A stretch of DNA of 57,775 bases from Pseudomonadales bacterium. Lineage in GTDB: Bacteria; Pseudomonadota; Gammaproteobacteria; Pseudomonadales; Azotimanducaceae. Positions 43,197-54,135 of the stretch are shown one piece after another; position 1 is the first letter of the stretch, and every line of letters starts with the position of its first letter. The notes beneath the pieces were generated by a model. That model saw nothing but the letters and a program-made list of their open reading frames with translations. It was not told the DNA's origin and ran no database searches. The translations under genes were made by a program, and so were the position numbers. The stretch is taken from contig JAJDTI010000005.1 in NCBI GenBank assembly GCA_022827245.1, positions 1 to 57,775 of the forward strand. Direction: 5' to 3'.

Positions 43197-45413
43197 CCGC
43201 GCTCCGTTGTCCGCGTTGCTCGTCGGGCTGGCCGTCGCGACGGGGGCGCAGGCCGACACGACCCCGGACGCCTGCCGCCGCCTCGGCTACACGGACAGGG
43301 CCGCCTCGGCGGACTGCTACCGCGGCCTGCTGCTCGATCCGTCCATCGCGGTGCGCGCGGAGGCCCTCTGGGGTCTCGGGGACTGGCAGGGCGCCAACTC
43401 CGCGTTCCGCGCGGCGGTATCCGCGGCGCCCGGCGACCCGGAAGTACGGGCGCGCTGGGGCAGGCTGTACCTCGAGGCGCACCAGGACGCCGACGCGGAG
43501 GACCTCTTTCGGGAGGCGCTGGAACTCGACGGCGCGCATGTCGAAGCCCGGGTCGGTCTGGCCGAGGTCGCCGCGGGACGGTTCGACGTCCGGGCCCGGG
43601 CGATCGCGAACTCCGTGCTCGAGGGCGTCCCGAATCATCCGGGCGCGCGTTTCGTGCTGGCCCGCGGGGCGCTCACGGTCGGGGATGTGTCGACCGGGCG
43701 GGAACTCGTGCTGCCGGTTGTCGAGTCGGAGGACGCGGGTGCGCGGCTCGAGGCGATGGCGCTGCTGGCCGCGGCCGACCACCTGGAAGGCGAGATCCCG
43801 AGTCCGTGGACCGGGCGTGCGCTGAGCGAGAGCCCCCACCATGGCGCGGTCTTCGAGACCGTCGCGCACTTCTACGTCATCACCCGCCGTTACGAGGAGG
43901 CTGTCGCCATGCTCGAACGGGCGGTCGAGGTGGATCCCCGGCTCTACAGCGCCCACGCCGCCCTCGGGATCAACCTGCTGCGGGTCAACCGTTTCGACGA
44001 CGCGCAGCGGCACCTCGCCCGGTCCTTCGAAGGCGACCCCTACGACTCCGAGGTGGTGAACACGCTGCGCATGCTGGACAGCCTGCACCGGTTCGATCTC
44101 ACGGAGGGCGCGCGCCTGGTCCTGCGGACGCACAAGGAGGAGACGGGAGCCCTCGAGGGCTACGTGCGCCGACTGGTCGACGATGCCATCGCCACCATGG
44201 GCGCGAGGTACGGCCACGTCGTCGAGGAACCGGTCGTCATCGAGCTCTACCCGCACCACGACGACTTCGCCGTGCGCACGTCCGGGCTTCCCGGCCTCGG
44301 GATCCTGGGCGCGACCTTCGGGGACGTGATCGCCATGGACAGCCCGTCGGCGCGCGGCATCGACGACGGGTTCGACTGGGCGAGCGCCCTCTGGCATGAA
44401 CTGGCGCACGTGGTCACGCTGAACGCCACGGGCAACCTGGTGTCGCGCTGGTTCAGCGAGGGCATCTCGGTGCTGGAGGAATGGCGCACGGGCCCGAGCC
44501 GCAGCACGAGCCCGAGCCGTAGTACGGGCCCGAGCCGCGGCCGTTCCGTGCCGCTCGATTTCATCGAGGCGGTGCGGGGCAACCGGCTGCTCCCGGTGGA
44601 GCACCTCGACGGGGGATTCATGCAGCCGGACACGCCGAACCGCGTCGCCCTGTCCTATGTGCAGGCGGGCCTGCTCTGCGAGTACATGGAGGACACCTGG
44701 GGCGTTGGCGCGCTGGCGCGGGTGCTGGCCGCCTACGCGGATGGCGAGGACACGCCCGGGGCCATCCGGCGTGGACTGGAGCTGGCGCCCCTCGCACTGG
44801 ACGAGGGGTTCGATGCCTACCTGGACACGCGTTTCGGGGATGTCGACCCGGACCGGTTCCGCGCGCAGGTGCGGTCGGCGTCTGCACACCTGAAGGCGGA
44901 AGCGTGGTCGGCCGCCGCCGAGGCGGCGCGGGAGGCGGCGACGGTCTACCCGGACTACGTCGGCCCCGCGAGCGCCTGGCCGCTGCTGGCGGAAGCCGAG
45001 GCCAGCCGCGGACGCATCGTCGAGGCGAGCGCCGCGCTGACCGAGTACTGGCGCCGTGGCGGCCGCGCCCCGGGGACGCTGCGGCGGCTCGTCGAGTGGC
45101 TGCGGTCCGGGGAGCGGCCGGCGGACGCCCTGCCCGTGCAGCGCTCCCTCGCCCTGGTGGCGCCCCTGGTCCCGGAGGAGCGCCGGCGGCTGGGCGACTT
45201 CCTCACGGAGGCGGGCCAGTACGAGGACGCGATCCTCGAGTACCAGGCCCATCTCGCCTTGCGTCCCCACGACCGTGCGGACGCGCATTACCGGATCGCA
45301 AGGGCCTATCAGGGCGCGGAACGGCTCGCGGCAGCGCGACGGCATGTGCTATACGCGCTGGAGATCGCGCCACGCTTCCGCGCCGCGCTGGCGCTCCTGC
45401 TCGAGATCGAAGG

Positions 45414-45417
<4 letters not shown>
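43186..45417 (+). CDS. Exported TPR protein with gluzincin (MA-clan) metalloprotease domain
   Basis: ATG 43186 overlaps the previous gene by 11 bases; the 743-residue protein begins with a signal peptide (LSALLVGLAVATGAQA). Residues about 40-300 are TPR-like helical repeats. The protease site is HELAH (404-408) in SALWHELAHVVTLN, followed 17 residues later by the third ligand Glu425 in RWFSEGISVLEEW, the arrangement of MA-clan gluzincins such as the M1/M48-like group. A Gly-Pro-Ser-Arg-Ser-Thr repeat interrupts the domain after this, and further TPR units finish the protein. It should cleave or assist folding of periplasmic proteins. MoxR follows with an ATGA overlap. Confidence 0.88.
44491..44544. 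repeat. Three 18-base tandem repeats inside the metalloprotease gene
   Basis: Units coding GPSRST, SPSRST and GPSRGR follow one another just after the zinc-site Glu. Length is a multiple of three so the frame is kept. It looks like slipped-strand expansion of a surface loop. Confidence 0.7.
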
Positions 45418-46435
<1,018 letters not shown>

Positions 46436-46439
<4 letters not shown>

Positions 46440-47359
46440 ACGCACCCGCCGGGGCGCGCACGCCGACGCGCCTGATCCCGCCGGAGATCCTGGCCGGGCT
46501 CGGCAACCTGGAACTCGTGGCGCGGGCGGTGGTGGACGGCATGCTGAACGGGCTGCACCGGACCGACGTGTTCGGCTTCAGCCAGGAGTTCGCGGAGTAC
46601 CGCGACTACGTGCCCGGCGACGACCCGCGCTTCGTGGACTGGAACGCCTACGCGCGCACGGGCCGCCCGTACGTCAAGCGCTTCGAGGGCGAGACCAACA
46701 CCCGCCTCATGCTGATGCTCGACGTGAGCGCGTCGATGGGGTTCGGGGGCGGACTCGGGGGCGAAAAAGCGTCTAAGCTCGACTACAGCCGATGGCTGGC
46801 CGCGGCGCTCGCGTGGTTGGCTCATCGCCAGCACGACGCCGTAGGGCTGCTGGCCTTCCACGACACGGTGGCCGCGTTCCAGCCGCCTTCGGGGCGCGGC
46901 GTGGCGGGGGAGCGCCTCTTCCACACCCTCGACGGGTTGCGCGCGGGTTCGGGGACGGACTGGCCGGCGGCGTTGCGGCACCTCGGCGCACGCGTCTCGC
47001 GGCGCGGCATCCTCGCGGTGCTCTCGGACTTCTACTGTGCGCCCGACGTGCTCGGTCAGGCCTTGCGGGGGCTGTGCGTGCGGGGACACGACGTGTTCCT
47101 CCTGCATGTCCTCGACCCCGCCGAGCGGCGACCGGACGTGGGCAGGGGCGCCGCGCTGCGCGATGCGGAGACGGCGGAGGTCATGGAAGTCGACGGGCTG
47201 GAGCTGCGGTCCGGGTACCCCGAGCGGCTCGCGGAGCACGAGCGGGGACTGCGGCGCGCGGCGGCGTCCGCCGGGGCCGACTACGTCCGCGTGGACACCG
47301 ACCAGCCCCTCGACCGGGCGCTCTTCGAGTACCTGCGGTTCCGCGCTCGCCAGTCATGA
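46436..47359 (+). CDS. DUF58 protein with von Willebrand A-like domain
   Basis: GTG 46436 overlaps the moxR stop. The 307-residue protein has the DUF58 core: GFSQEFAEYRDYVPGDDPRFVDWN and YARTGRPYVKRFEGE. A VWA-like domain follows with MIDAS residues D96-V-S98-A-S100 in LMLDVSASMG, and ILAVLSDFYCAPD later. There are no membrane spans, so it is cytoplasmic and likely bridges MoxR to the membrane VWA proteins. The low-complexity GGGLGGEK loop just after the MIDAS is unusual. It ends 22 bases before the BatA-like gene. Confidence 0.92.
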
Positions 47360-47381
47360 AGCCACGGGCGGCGCCAACTCC

Positions 47382-49334
47382 GTGACCTTCGTCGCCGCAC
47401 CGCTTCTCCTCGGGCTGTTGCTGGTGGCGATCCCGCTGTGGCTGCACCGTACGCACCGGGAAGCGCCGCGGCGGGGATTCAGTTCGCTGTTCCTGATGCG
47501 GGCGGCGGCGGAACCGGTGCATGCGGAGCGGACGCTACGCTACCTGGTTCTGCTGGCGCTCCGTTGTGCAGTGCTGGCCGCGGCGGCGCTGGCGTTCGCC
47601 GGTCCGATGCTATCTGGCCTCCTGCGCGAGGACGGTGACGCTGCCGCCGCAGACGACGCACGGGTCCCGCTGGTCGTGCTGGACCGCTCGCTGTCCATGG
47701 GACGGTCCGGCGTGTGGGACGAGGCGCTACGGCGCGTCGAGCGGCTTGCGGACGACGGCGCCGCGGTCGTGTTGGGCGCCGGCACGGACCTCGAGTTGCT
47801 GACGGCCGCGCCGGGTTCGATCGCCCCGGAGGCGGCCCGCCTGGGATTCGGGGGCCTCGTCTCGCGCGTGGCGGGCGTCGCCGCCAACCTTCCGCAGGCG
47901 GGAAGCGGTTTCGCGGTGCACCTGGTCTCCGACTTCCAGGCGAGCGCCGTTCCGGACCGTTTCAACGCCCTGATCGAGGGCGGGACGTTGCCCCTGACGG
48001 TCCATCCGGTCGGCGGGGCCGAGGACAACTGGACAGTGGAGTCGGTCCGCCTGTCCGGAGACGAGGCCGTCGCCCGCATCGCGAGCCACGCGGATGCGGA
48101 GCGGGAGGTGGGCGTCGTGCTGCGCATCGGGGATACGGTGGCCGGGCGGACCACCCTGGCGCTCGCGCCGCGCGCGCGGACCGAGGCGCGCTTCGCGTTG
48201 CCCCCGGACGCCCATGAGGCGTCGCAGGATATTGGGGTCGTCGTGGTGCTGGAGCCCGGGGACGCGTTGCCGGCGGACGACATGGCGCGCGCCGTGCTGC
48301 GGGCGCGGCGCTCGGGCGCGTTGGCGGTCGTCGCCTCGGCGGACGCGGCGGCGGACTACCTGGCAGCCGCGACCGAAGCGGCCGGTCTTCCCTTCGCACC
48401 GATCAGGATCGGCGGTCCAGGCGGTGCGGAGGATTGGCCGCCGGGGGTCGAACTGGCGGCGCTCCTCGATCCGGGAGCCCCGGCGGCGGATGTCTTCCGA
48501 CGGGTCTCGCGTCTGCTCGCCGGCGGGGGTGGCCTGCTCCTCGCGGTCGGGCGCCGGACCGCGGGCGCCGGGATGCTCCCCTTCGTCGATCAGCCCGTGG
48601 AGCGGACCGTCCGCGCCCCAGCGGGGGGTGCGCGAGTGGTGGTGGAAGATTCGGGCCACCCGGCGGCGGGGGACGGTTGGCGCGACGTGGCCGTCTTCCG
48701 CAGTGTCGTTCCGGTCGAGCCCACCGCCGGTGAGCCCATCCTGTCGCTGGAGGACGGACGTCCGCTGCTCGCTGAGTACCGGGTGGGTCCGGGCCGGGTC
48801 CTGGTCCTGTACACGGCGCTCGACCGGGAGTGGACATCGCTGGCGGTCCGCCCTGCCTTCGTGCGCTTCGTCGCGGACGCAATGCGCTACCTCGGCAACG
48901 ACCTGGGCGCCCTCGAGGCGCTGGCCGGAGCGCCTCTGCGTGTACCGGCGGCTTCCGTACAGGTCTTCGACGCCGAGGGCGCGAGGGTGCTGGGACTCGC
49001 GAGCACCGCGGACCGACCGACGGTGCGCCTCTCCGCACCCGGTTTCTACACCGTGCGCACGCCGGGGCGCAGCACCCTGCTCGCCGTGAACGTGGACCCC
49101 CGCGAGTCGGACCTGCGCACGGCCGATGCGACGCTGCTGGCCCGCTGGCAGGACGCCATCGGCGCGGAGGCCGCGGGAAGCGCCGCGGTACCGGGAGGCG
49201 AGGGAGCACCGGCCGCGGCGGACGGGGGGCAGCCTCTCGGCATCTGGCTGCTCGCCCTCCTGGCGCTGCTGCTCCTTGCCGAACCCCTCGTGGCCAACGT
49301 GGGCCGGTGGCTTCCCGGGAGGGCGCCCGTGTAA
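47382..49334 (+). CDS. BatA-family membrane protein with degenerate VWA domain
   Basis: GTG 47382 is chosen because it starts the BatA N-terminus VTFVAAPLLLGLLLVAIPLWLHR; the frame upstream overlaps the DUF58 gene. The second membrane segment is LVLLALRCAVLAAAALAFAGP, followed by a VWA-like domain in which D-R-S-L-S (VVLDRSLSMG) keeps the MIDAS pattern. Beyond it lie beta-sandwich domains and an amidotransferase-like region (FRRVSRLLAGGGGLLLAVG), and the 650-residue protein ends with a membrane anchor (LGIWLLALLALLLLAEPLV). Called the aerotolerance-associated family in Bacteroides, it acts with MoxR and DUF58. Here it is the last of the tightly coupled genes before an intruding metabolic gene. 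Confidence 0.88.
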   Translation: MTFVAAPLLLGLLLVAIPLWLHRTHREAPRRGFSSLFLMRAAAEPVHAERTLRYLVLLALRCAVLAAAALAFAGPMLSGLLREDGDAAAADDARVPLVVLDRSLSMGRSGVWDEALRRVERLADDGAAVVLGAGTDLELLTAAPGSIAPEAARLGFGGLVSRVAGVAANLPQAGSGFAVHLVSDFQASAVPDRFNALIEGGTLPLTVHPVGGAEDNWTVESVRLSGDEAVARIASHADAEREVGVVLRIGDTVAGRTTLALAPRARTEARFALPPDAHEASQDIGVVVVLEPGDALPADDMARAVLRARRSGALAVVASADAAADYLAAATEAAGLPFAPIRIGGPGGAEDWPPGVELAALLDPGAPAADVFRRVSRLLAGGGGLLLAVGRRTAGAGMLPFVDQPVERTVRAPAGGARVVVEDSGHPAAGDGWRDVAVFRSVVPVEPTAGEPILSLEDGRPLLAEYRVGPGRVLVLYTALDREWTSLAVRPAFVRFVADAMRYLGNDLGALEALAGAPLRVPAASVQVFDAEGARVLGLASTADRPTVRLSAPGFYTVRTPGRSTLLAVNVDPRESDLRTADATLLARWQDAIGAEAAGSAAVPGGEGAPAAADGGQPLGIWLLALLALLLLAEPLVANVGRWLPGRAPV

Positions 49335-49355
49335 GCGCCGGCCGCGGGGTCGCGA

Positions 49356-49361
49356 TATGCT
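49356..49361 (+). promoter_or_regulatory. Putative -10 element (TATGCT) for the MetY-like gene
   Basis: TATGCTTGCGGG then a T-run (49369-49374) lie between the BatA stop and ATG 49421. AAGGAG at 49405-49410 is a clear ribosome-binding site. I looked for a SAM-type riboswitch in this 86-base leader and could not see one. Confidence 0.35.
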
Positions 49362-49420
49362 TGCGGGTTTTTTCGGGCCTTCCCGATGCGCTTCCCCATA
49401 CAAAAAGGAGCACCGGCAGC

Positions 49421-50692
49421 ATGAAAGACGAGACCATCGCGATCCACGCGGGTTACGAAACCGACCCCACCACCCACGCGGTGGCCGCGCCCATCTACCA
49501 GACCGTCGCGTACGAGTTCGACGACGCCCAGCACGGCGCCGACCTCTTCAACCTGGCCGTGCCGGGCAACATCTACACGCGGATCATGAACCCGACCCAG
49601 GCGGTGCTCGAACAGCGCGTCGCTGAACTGGAGCATGGCGTCGGCGCGCTCGTCCTCTCTTCCGGCAGCGCGGCGGTCAACTACTCCGTCCTGAATCTCG
49701 CGGAGGCGGGCGACAACATCGTCACCGTGCCGCAGCTCTACGGCGGCACCTACACGCTGTTCGCTCACATGTTTCCGAAGCAGGGCATCGAGGTGCGCTT
49801 CGCCGAGGACGACAGTCCGGCGGACCTCGAGAAGCTGGTGGACGGCCGTACCAAGGCCATCTTCTGCGAGAGCATCGGCAATCCGGCCGGCAACATCATC
49901 GACCTCGAAGGCGTGGCCGAGATGGCCCACGCGCACGGCGTGGCGACGATCGTGGACAACACCGTGGCGACCCCGGCGCTGCTGAAGCCGGTCGATCACG
50001 GGTTCGACATCGTCGTGCACTCGATGACGAAGTACATGGGCGGCCATGGCAACTCGCTCGGCGGCGTCATCGTGGACGGCGGGAAGTTCTCCTGGGCGGA
50101 CAACGCGGACCGCTACGCGATGTTCACCACGCCGGAGCCGAGCTACCACGGCGTCGTGTACACGGATGCCCTCGGGCCGGCGGCCTACATCGGCCGCGCC
50201 CGCACCGTGCCCCTGCGCAACACGGGTTCGGCGATCTCGCCGTTCAACGCGTTCCTGATCATGCAGGGCGTGGAGACGCTGAACCTGCGTATGGAGCGGC
50301 ACTGCGAGAACACCATGGCGGCGGCGCAGCACCTGAAGGACCACCCGAAGGTGGAGTGGGTGAGCTACGCCGGGCTGCCCGGGGACCGCTACCACGACCT
50401 GGCGCAGCGCTACATGGGCGGCCGCGCGTCGGGCATCCTGACGTTCGGCGTCCATGGCGGCTTCGACGCGGGCGTGAAGTTCTACGACGCGCTCAAGCTC
50501 TTCAAGCGGCTGGTGAACATCGGCGACGCCAAGTCCCTCGCCTGCCACCCCGCCTCGACGACGCACCGGCAACTCACCGAGGAGGAGCAGGCCAGCGTCG
50601 GCGTGCGGCCGGAGACGATACGGCTCTCCGTCGGCATCGAGCACATCGACGACATCCTCGAGGACCTCGATCAGGCGCTTGCCGCGGTCTGA
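49421..50692 (+). CDS. metY: O-acetylhomoserine sulfhydrylase-type PLP enzyme (Cys/Met metabolism family)
   Basis: A 423-residue protein with the Cys/Met PLP-enzyme signatures: ETIAIHAGYETDPTTHAVAAPIYQT, YTRIMNPTQAVLEQRVAELE, and the PLP lysine in VHSMTKYMGGHGNSLGG. The C-terminal KLFKRLVNIGDAKSLACHPASTTH and SVGIEHIDDILEDLDQAL fit homocysteine-forming O-acetylhomoserine sulfhydrylases, which make homocysteine from O-acetylhomoserine and sulfide. The gene is not expected in a MoxR/VWA array, yet it lies in line with it (86 bases after BatA, 132 before DUF4175) and has its own promoter-like element. Close relatives with cystathionine-gamma-synthase activity cannot be excluded. Confidence 0.88.
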   Translation: MKDETIAIHAGYETDPTTHAVAAPIYQTVAYEFDDAQHGADLFNLAVPGNIYTRIMNPTQAVLEQRVAELEHGVGALVLSSGSAAVNYSVLNLAEAGDNIVTVPQLYGGTYTLFAHMFPKQGIEVRFAEDDSPADLEKLVDGRTKAIFCESIGNPAGNIIDLEGVAEMAHAHGVATIVDNTVATPALLKPVDHGFDIVVHSMTKYMGGHGNSLGGVIVDGGKFSWADNADRYAMFTTPEPSYHGVVYTDALGPAAYIGRARTVPLRNTGSAISPFNAFLIMQGVETLNLRMERHCENTMAAAQHLKDHPKVEWVSYAGLPGDRYHDLAQRYMGGRASGILTFGVHGGFDAGVKFYDALKLFKRLVNIGDAKSLACHPASTTHRQLTEEEQASVGVRPETIRLSVGIEHIDDILEDLDQALAAV

Positions 50693-50824
50693 TCGGGGCG
50701 TTCCGGGAGAGCCGGTTCGCGGGACTGACGCTGCGGCGCCGTCGCGGGCAGGTTGAAGCGTCGGCCCGCTTCTGCGAGCCTCGAAGCTGCCGCGGAAACG
50801 CGCAGCCACGGAGCCGCGACTCGG

Positions 50825-53800
50825 GTGAAGGGGTCGGGCGCGCACGGAATCCTCGACGCGTACGTCGCGCGGTGCGCGCGGCGGCTGCGCCGGGTGACGG
50901 CCGTGCGGCTCGCGGCCATCGCACTTCTCGGAGTGCTTGCCGTCGCGGCCCTGTTCGCGGCGGTCGTGGTCTACTGGGTACCGGGTTCCGCATGGACCGT
51001 CACGGCCCGTGTCCTCCTCGCGATCGTCGCGGTGCTCCCGTTCGTGGTCGTCTGGCGGATGCGCGGAGCGGCCGCCGCCCCGGCCGAACGCATCGAGCGG
51101 CTGGTACCGCGATTCGACGGTCGACTGACCACGTGGGCCGATGCGCGCCGTCGGGGACGCGACTCGCGGCTCCTGACGGTCCTGGCGCACGAGACGGCGT
51201 CCGTCGCCGGGGACCACAGCCCGTCGGCGGTCGTCCCGGCACGCCGGTTCGTCCCCTGGTCGCTGGCGGCCGCCGGCGCCGTCGCCGCGCTGGCATGGCT
51301 GCTGGTCGCGGCGCCCACCGCGTGGCAGCTCGCCGGACAGCGCCTCTTCACGGGTGCGCTCTTCGCGGATGGCCAGCCCCGCATCGTGGTGCAGCCCGGC
51401 GATGCCGTCGTGCCGCGGGGGTCGGACGTGGTCGTGCGCGCGACGCCGTGGGGCTTCGAGCCCGGCGCCATGCGCCTGCACGCGGCCTTCGCCGGCGGCC
51501 CCGGCTGGGAGCGCGCGGACATGTCGCCCGCCGGCGGGGACGCATCGGAGTTCGTCCTCGTGGCCGTGACGGAGCCCGTCGAGTACTACGTGTCCGCCGG
51601 GTCGCTCAACTCCGCCCGTTTCCGCGTGGACGTCGCGGACCTGCCGGCGGTCGAGGCCCTGGCGCTCGACGTCACCTGGCCGGAGTGGACGGGAGTGAGT
51701 CCGACACGGCAGTTCGAGGGAGACGTCGCGGGCGTGGCGGGCACGCGCGTGGCGGTCGAGGCGGCCGCGGACCTGCCCTTGACGGGCGCGCACCTGGTCC
51801 GGGACGGCGTGGCGCGGCCGATGGAGGTGGCCGGCCGCGTCGGCACCGCGGGTTTCGAGATCGACCGGGCGGGCGCCTGGCATCTCGCGGTCGCCCACCA
51901 GGGCGCGCTCGTGCGCATCACCGAGGAGTTCGCGATCGACCTGGCGGTGGACACGCCGCCGGAGATCGAGTTCGTCTTCCCCGGGCGTGACCGGTCCGTC
52001 ACGTCCATCGAGGAACTCGCGCTGCGCTTCCGGGCGCGGGACGACTTCGGTGTCGAGGGGCTCGCGCTGCACTATTCGGTGAACGGCGGCGCTGCCGTGC
52101 AGCACGAACTGCTCGCGGAACGAGACACGGAGGTCGAGGGTGGCACGCTGTTGATGTTCGAGGACCTCTCGACCCCGGAAGGGGCCCCGGAAGGGGCCCC
52201 GGCAGGGGCAACCGCGAGGGCGATGCGCCCGGGCGATGTCGTCTCGTTCTTCGCCGAGGCCCGCGACCGGGAGCAGTCGACCCGCAGTGCGCTCTACTTC
52301 GCCGACGTGCGGCCGTTCGACCGGCGCTACCGCGAACGGCAATCCCAGGGCGGCGGCGGTGGCGGCGGTCAGGGGATCGACATAGCGGCACGCCAGCGCG
52401 ACATCGTGACCGCGACCTGGAACCTGATCCTCGAGCGGGACAGAGGGGAACGCGTCGGGGAGGAGCCCTCAGCCGGGGAGCGCGAGGGGCTTGCCCCTCG
52501 CACGAAGAAGATCGCGGACCGGACCGACGTGCTCGCGCTCCTCCAGGAGCGGCTCATGGAGCAGATCGACACGTTGGTCGCCCGTAGCGAAGGCCGGGGG
52601 CTTTCCGCGAGCGCCGAGATCGACGTGTTCGTGACGGAACTCGCCCAGGCGCGGGAGTACATGGTCCCGGCGGCGGAGCGGCTTGCCGCGCATGCCCTCG
52701 ACGAGGCCTTGCCCCTGGAGCAGAAAGCCCTGCAGCACGCCCTGGCCGCCGAGGCGGGTCTGCGCGAGATGAACGTCTCCCTCGCCTCGGAGAGCACGGG
52801 ATCCGGAGGTGGAATGGACCGCTCACTGTCGGAACTGATCGACCTCGAGATGGACCCCGAACGCAACCGCTACGAGATGCCGCGTGCGCCGGGGGGACAG
52901 GAACAGGGAGCGGAGGACCACGCGGAGTGGGAGCGTCTCGCGGAACTCGCCCGCCGCCAGGAGGCGCTCGCGCGCTCGGCGGGCGGTCAGCAGATGCCCG
53001 TGTCGCGCTGGCGCCAGGAACGGCTGCGACGGGAAGTCGAGGAGATGCGGCAGCGGCTGGCCCAGGCCGGGGGCGGACGCACGGGCCGCATCGATGACGC
53101 GATCGAGCGTCTCGGCGAAGCGCGCGACGCCATCGACGACTCCCTGGAGGGGCGCGGCGATCCGCGGCAACAGGAACGCATCGCGGACGCGCTTCGGGAG
53201 GCGGCCGAGCGGCTGCGCGACGCGGGTCGCCAGCGCAGCGTCGAAGCCATCGAGGAGGCGCGGCGCGATGTCGCACGCCTCGTCCGCACCCAGCAGGGCA
53301 TCAACGAGCGGCTGCAGACCCTGCAGGACGAAAGCCTGGATGCATCCCGCCGTGGCCAGCGGACTCCAAACGGCCTCCGAAATCGGGCCGCCGCCGCCCT
53401 GGACGCGGCCACCGACGCAAACCGAAAACGGCGCATGCGCGAGGACTTCGGCGAGATCGTGCGTCGCCTGGAGGAATTGCGGCCGTCGCTGCCCGAGCGG
53501 GAGGGCGCATCGCTCGAACGTGCCCTCGACGACGTGTCGGACGCGCGCCTGGTCGAGCGCATGGCGGCCGCGGCGGAGGTGTTCGACCGGGGCCGGCCGC
53601 TCTTCCTGATCGGGCAGGAAGAGTACGTCGAGGAGGCGCTGGGGCGCTTCGGCGACCGCCTCGGACGTCTCGCTGCACGCCTGGCGGCGCGCGCGGACGG
53701 AGAGCCCCCCGAGCCCGGCCTCGCCCGGGCGCAGGAGCTGCGGCGCTCCCTCGAGCAAGCCGCCGCCGGCGAGGACGCCCGGGCGATGGAGCAGGTGGCG

Positions 53801-54076
53801 CGTGCCGTCACCGTCATGGAACTGGAAGTGCTCGGCCCCGACGACGCGCCGGACCTCTCGCCGGACCGTGCCCGCTACCGTGCGCTCGGTACGTCCGACG
53901 CGAACGCCGAGCGCCTCTACCGGATGACCCTCGACCGCCTGGACCGCCTCGAGGTCGCCCTCGCGCGATCCGGCCGGACCGGTATCCGCGCCGAAGAACC
54001 GCGCGACGACGCGTACGACTCGGAGGAAGTCGCCCGCTATTTCCGAACGCTGAGCTGCGGTCGGGAATGCCGGTAG
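50825..54076 (+). CDS. DUF4175 family large membrane/coiled-coil protein
   Basis: I take GTG 50825 (VKGSGAHGILDAYVARC), because the codons before it (from TTG 50753) look unlike coding sequence. The 1083-residue product has two membrane spans near residues 25-75 and one near 143-165. Beta-rich periplasmic domains follow (about 190-480), then a Gly-rich linker (SQGGGGGGGQG) and a long helical, Glu/Arg/Ala-rich region to the end (about 520-1060). This is the DUF4175 arrangement, a family found with MoxR, DUF58 and BatA genes in Proteobacteria. The role is unknown; size and coiled coils suggest a scaffold. A PEGA-type 12-base repeat (52175-52210) marks one loop. Confidence 0.82.
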   Translation: MKGSGAHGILDAYVARCARRLRRVTAVRLAAIALLGVLAVAALFAAVVVYWVPGSAWTVTARVLLAIVAVLPFVVVWRMRGAAAAPAERIERLVPRFDGRLTTWADARRRGRDSRLLTVLAHETASVAGDHSPSAVVPARRFVPWSLAAAGAVAALAWLLVAAPTAWQLAGQRLFTGALFADGQPRIVVQPGDAVVPRGSDVVVRATPWGFEPGAMRLHAAFAGGPGWERADMSPAGGDASEFVLVAVTEPVEYYVSAGSLNSARFRVDVADLPAVEALALDVTWPEWTGVSPTRQFEGDVAGVAGTRVAVEAAADLPLTGAHLVRDGVARPMEVAGRVGTAGFEIDRAGAWHLAVAHQGALVRITEEFAIDLAVDTPPEIEFVFPGRDRSVTSIEELALRFRARDDFGVEGLALHYSVNGGAAVQHELLAERDTEVEGGTLLMFEDLSTPEGAPEGAPAGATARAMRPGDVVSFFAEARDREQSTRSALYFADVRPFDRRYRERQSQGGGGGGGQGIDIAARQRDIVTATWNLILERDRGERVGEEPSAGEREGLAPRTKKIADRTDVLALLQERLMEQIDTLVARSEGRGLSASAEIDVFVTELAQAREYMVPAAERLAAHALDEALPLEQKALQHALAAEAGLREMNVSLASESTGSGGGMDRSLSELIDLEMDPERNRYEMPRAPGGQEQGAEDHAEWERLAELARRQEALARSAGGQQMPVSRWRQERLRREVEEMRQRLAQAGGGRTGRIDDAIERLGEARDAIDDSLEGRGDPRQQERIADALREAAERLRDAGRQRSVEAIEEARRDVARLVRTQQGINERLQTLQDESLDASRRGQRTPNGLRNRAAAALDAATDANRKRRMREDFGEIVRRLEELRPSLPEREGASLERALDDVSDARLVERMAAAAEVFDRGRPLFLIGQEEYVEEALGRFGDRLGRLAARLAARADGEPPEPGLARAQELRRSLEQAAAGEDARAMEQVARAVTVMELEVLGPDDAPDLSPDRARYRALGTSDANAERLYRMTLDRLDRLEVALARSGRTGIRAEEPRDDAYDSEEVARYFRTLSCGRECR
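52175..52210. repeat. Three 12-base tandem repeats in the DUF4175 gene
   Basis: CCGGAAGGGGCC, CCGGAAGGGGCC and CCGGCAGGGGCA lie end to end, coding PEGA-PEGA-PAGA. Period is a multiple of three, so the frame is unaffected. Confidence 0.7.
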
Positions 54077-54135
54077 CGCCCCTTGGCCGGCCCGCCACCT
54101 CGTTGACGCGCGGTGGTGGCTCCGCCCCTGGCCCA

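Noticed and set aside
42907..45345. 812-codon minus-strand open frame
   Set aside because: Antisense to the TPR-metalloprotease gene, no recognisable domains, Arg/Ala/Gly/Val bias.
49342..49374. Intrinsic terminator after BatA (T-run at 49369-49374)
   Set aside because: The T-run is good but only a 4-base stem precedes it.
49335..49420. Possible SAM riboswitch upstream of the MetY-type gene
   Set aside because: No conserved core or long stem could be made out in the 86-base leader.
49046..52342. 1098-codon minus-strand open frame
   Set aside because: Antisense to BatA, MetY and DUF4175 genes; composition typical of GC-rich shadow frames.
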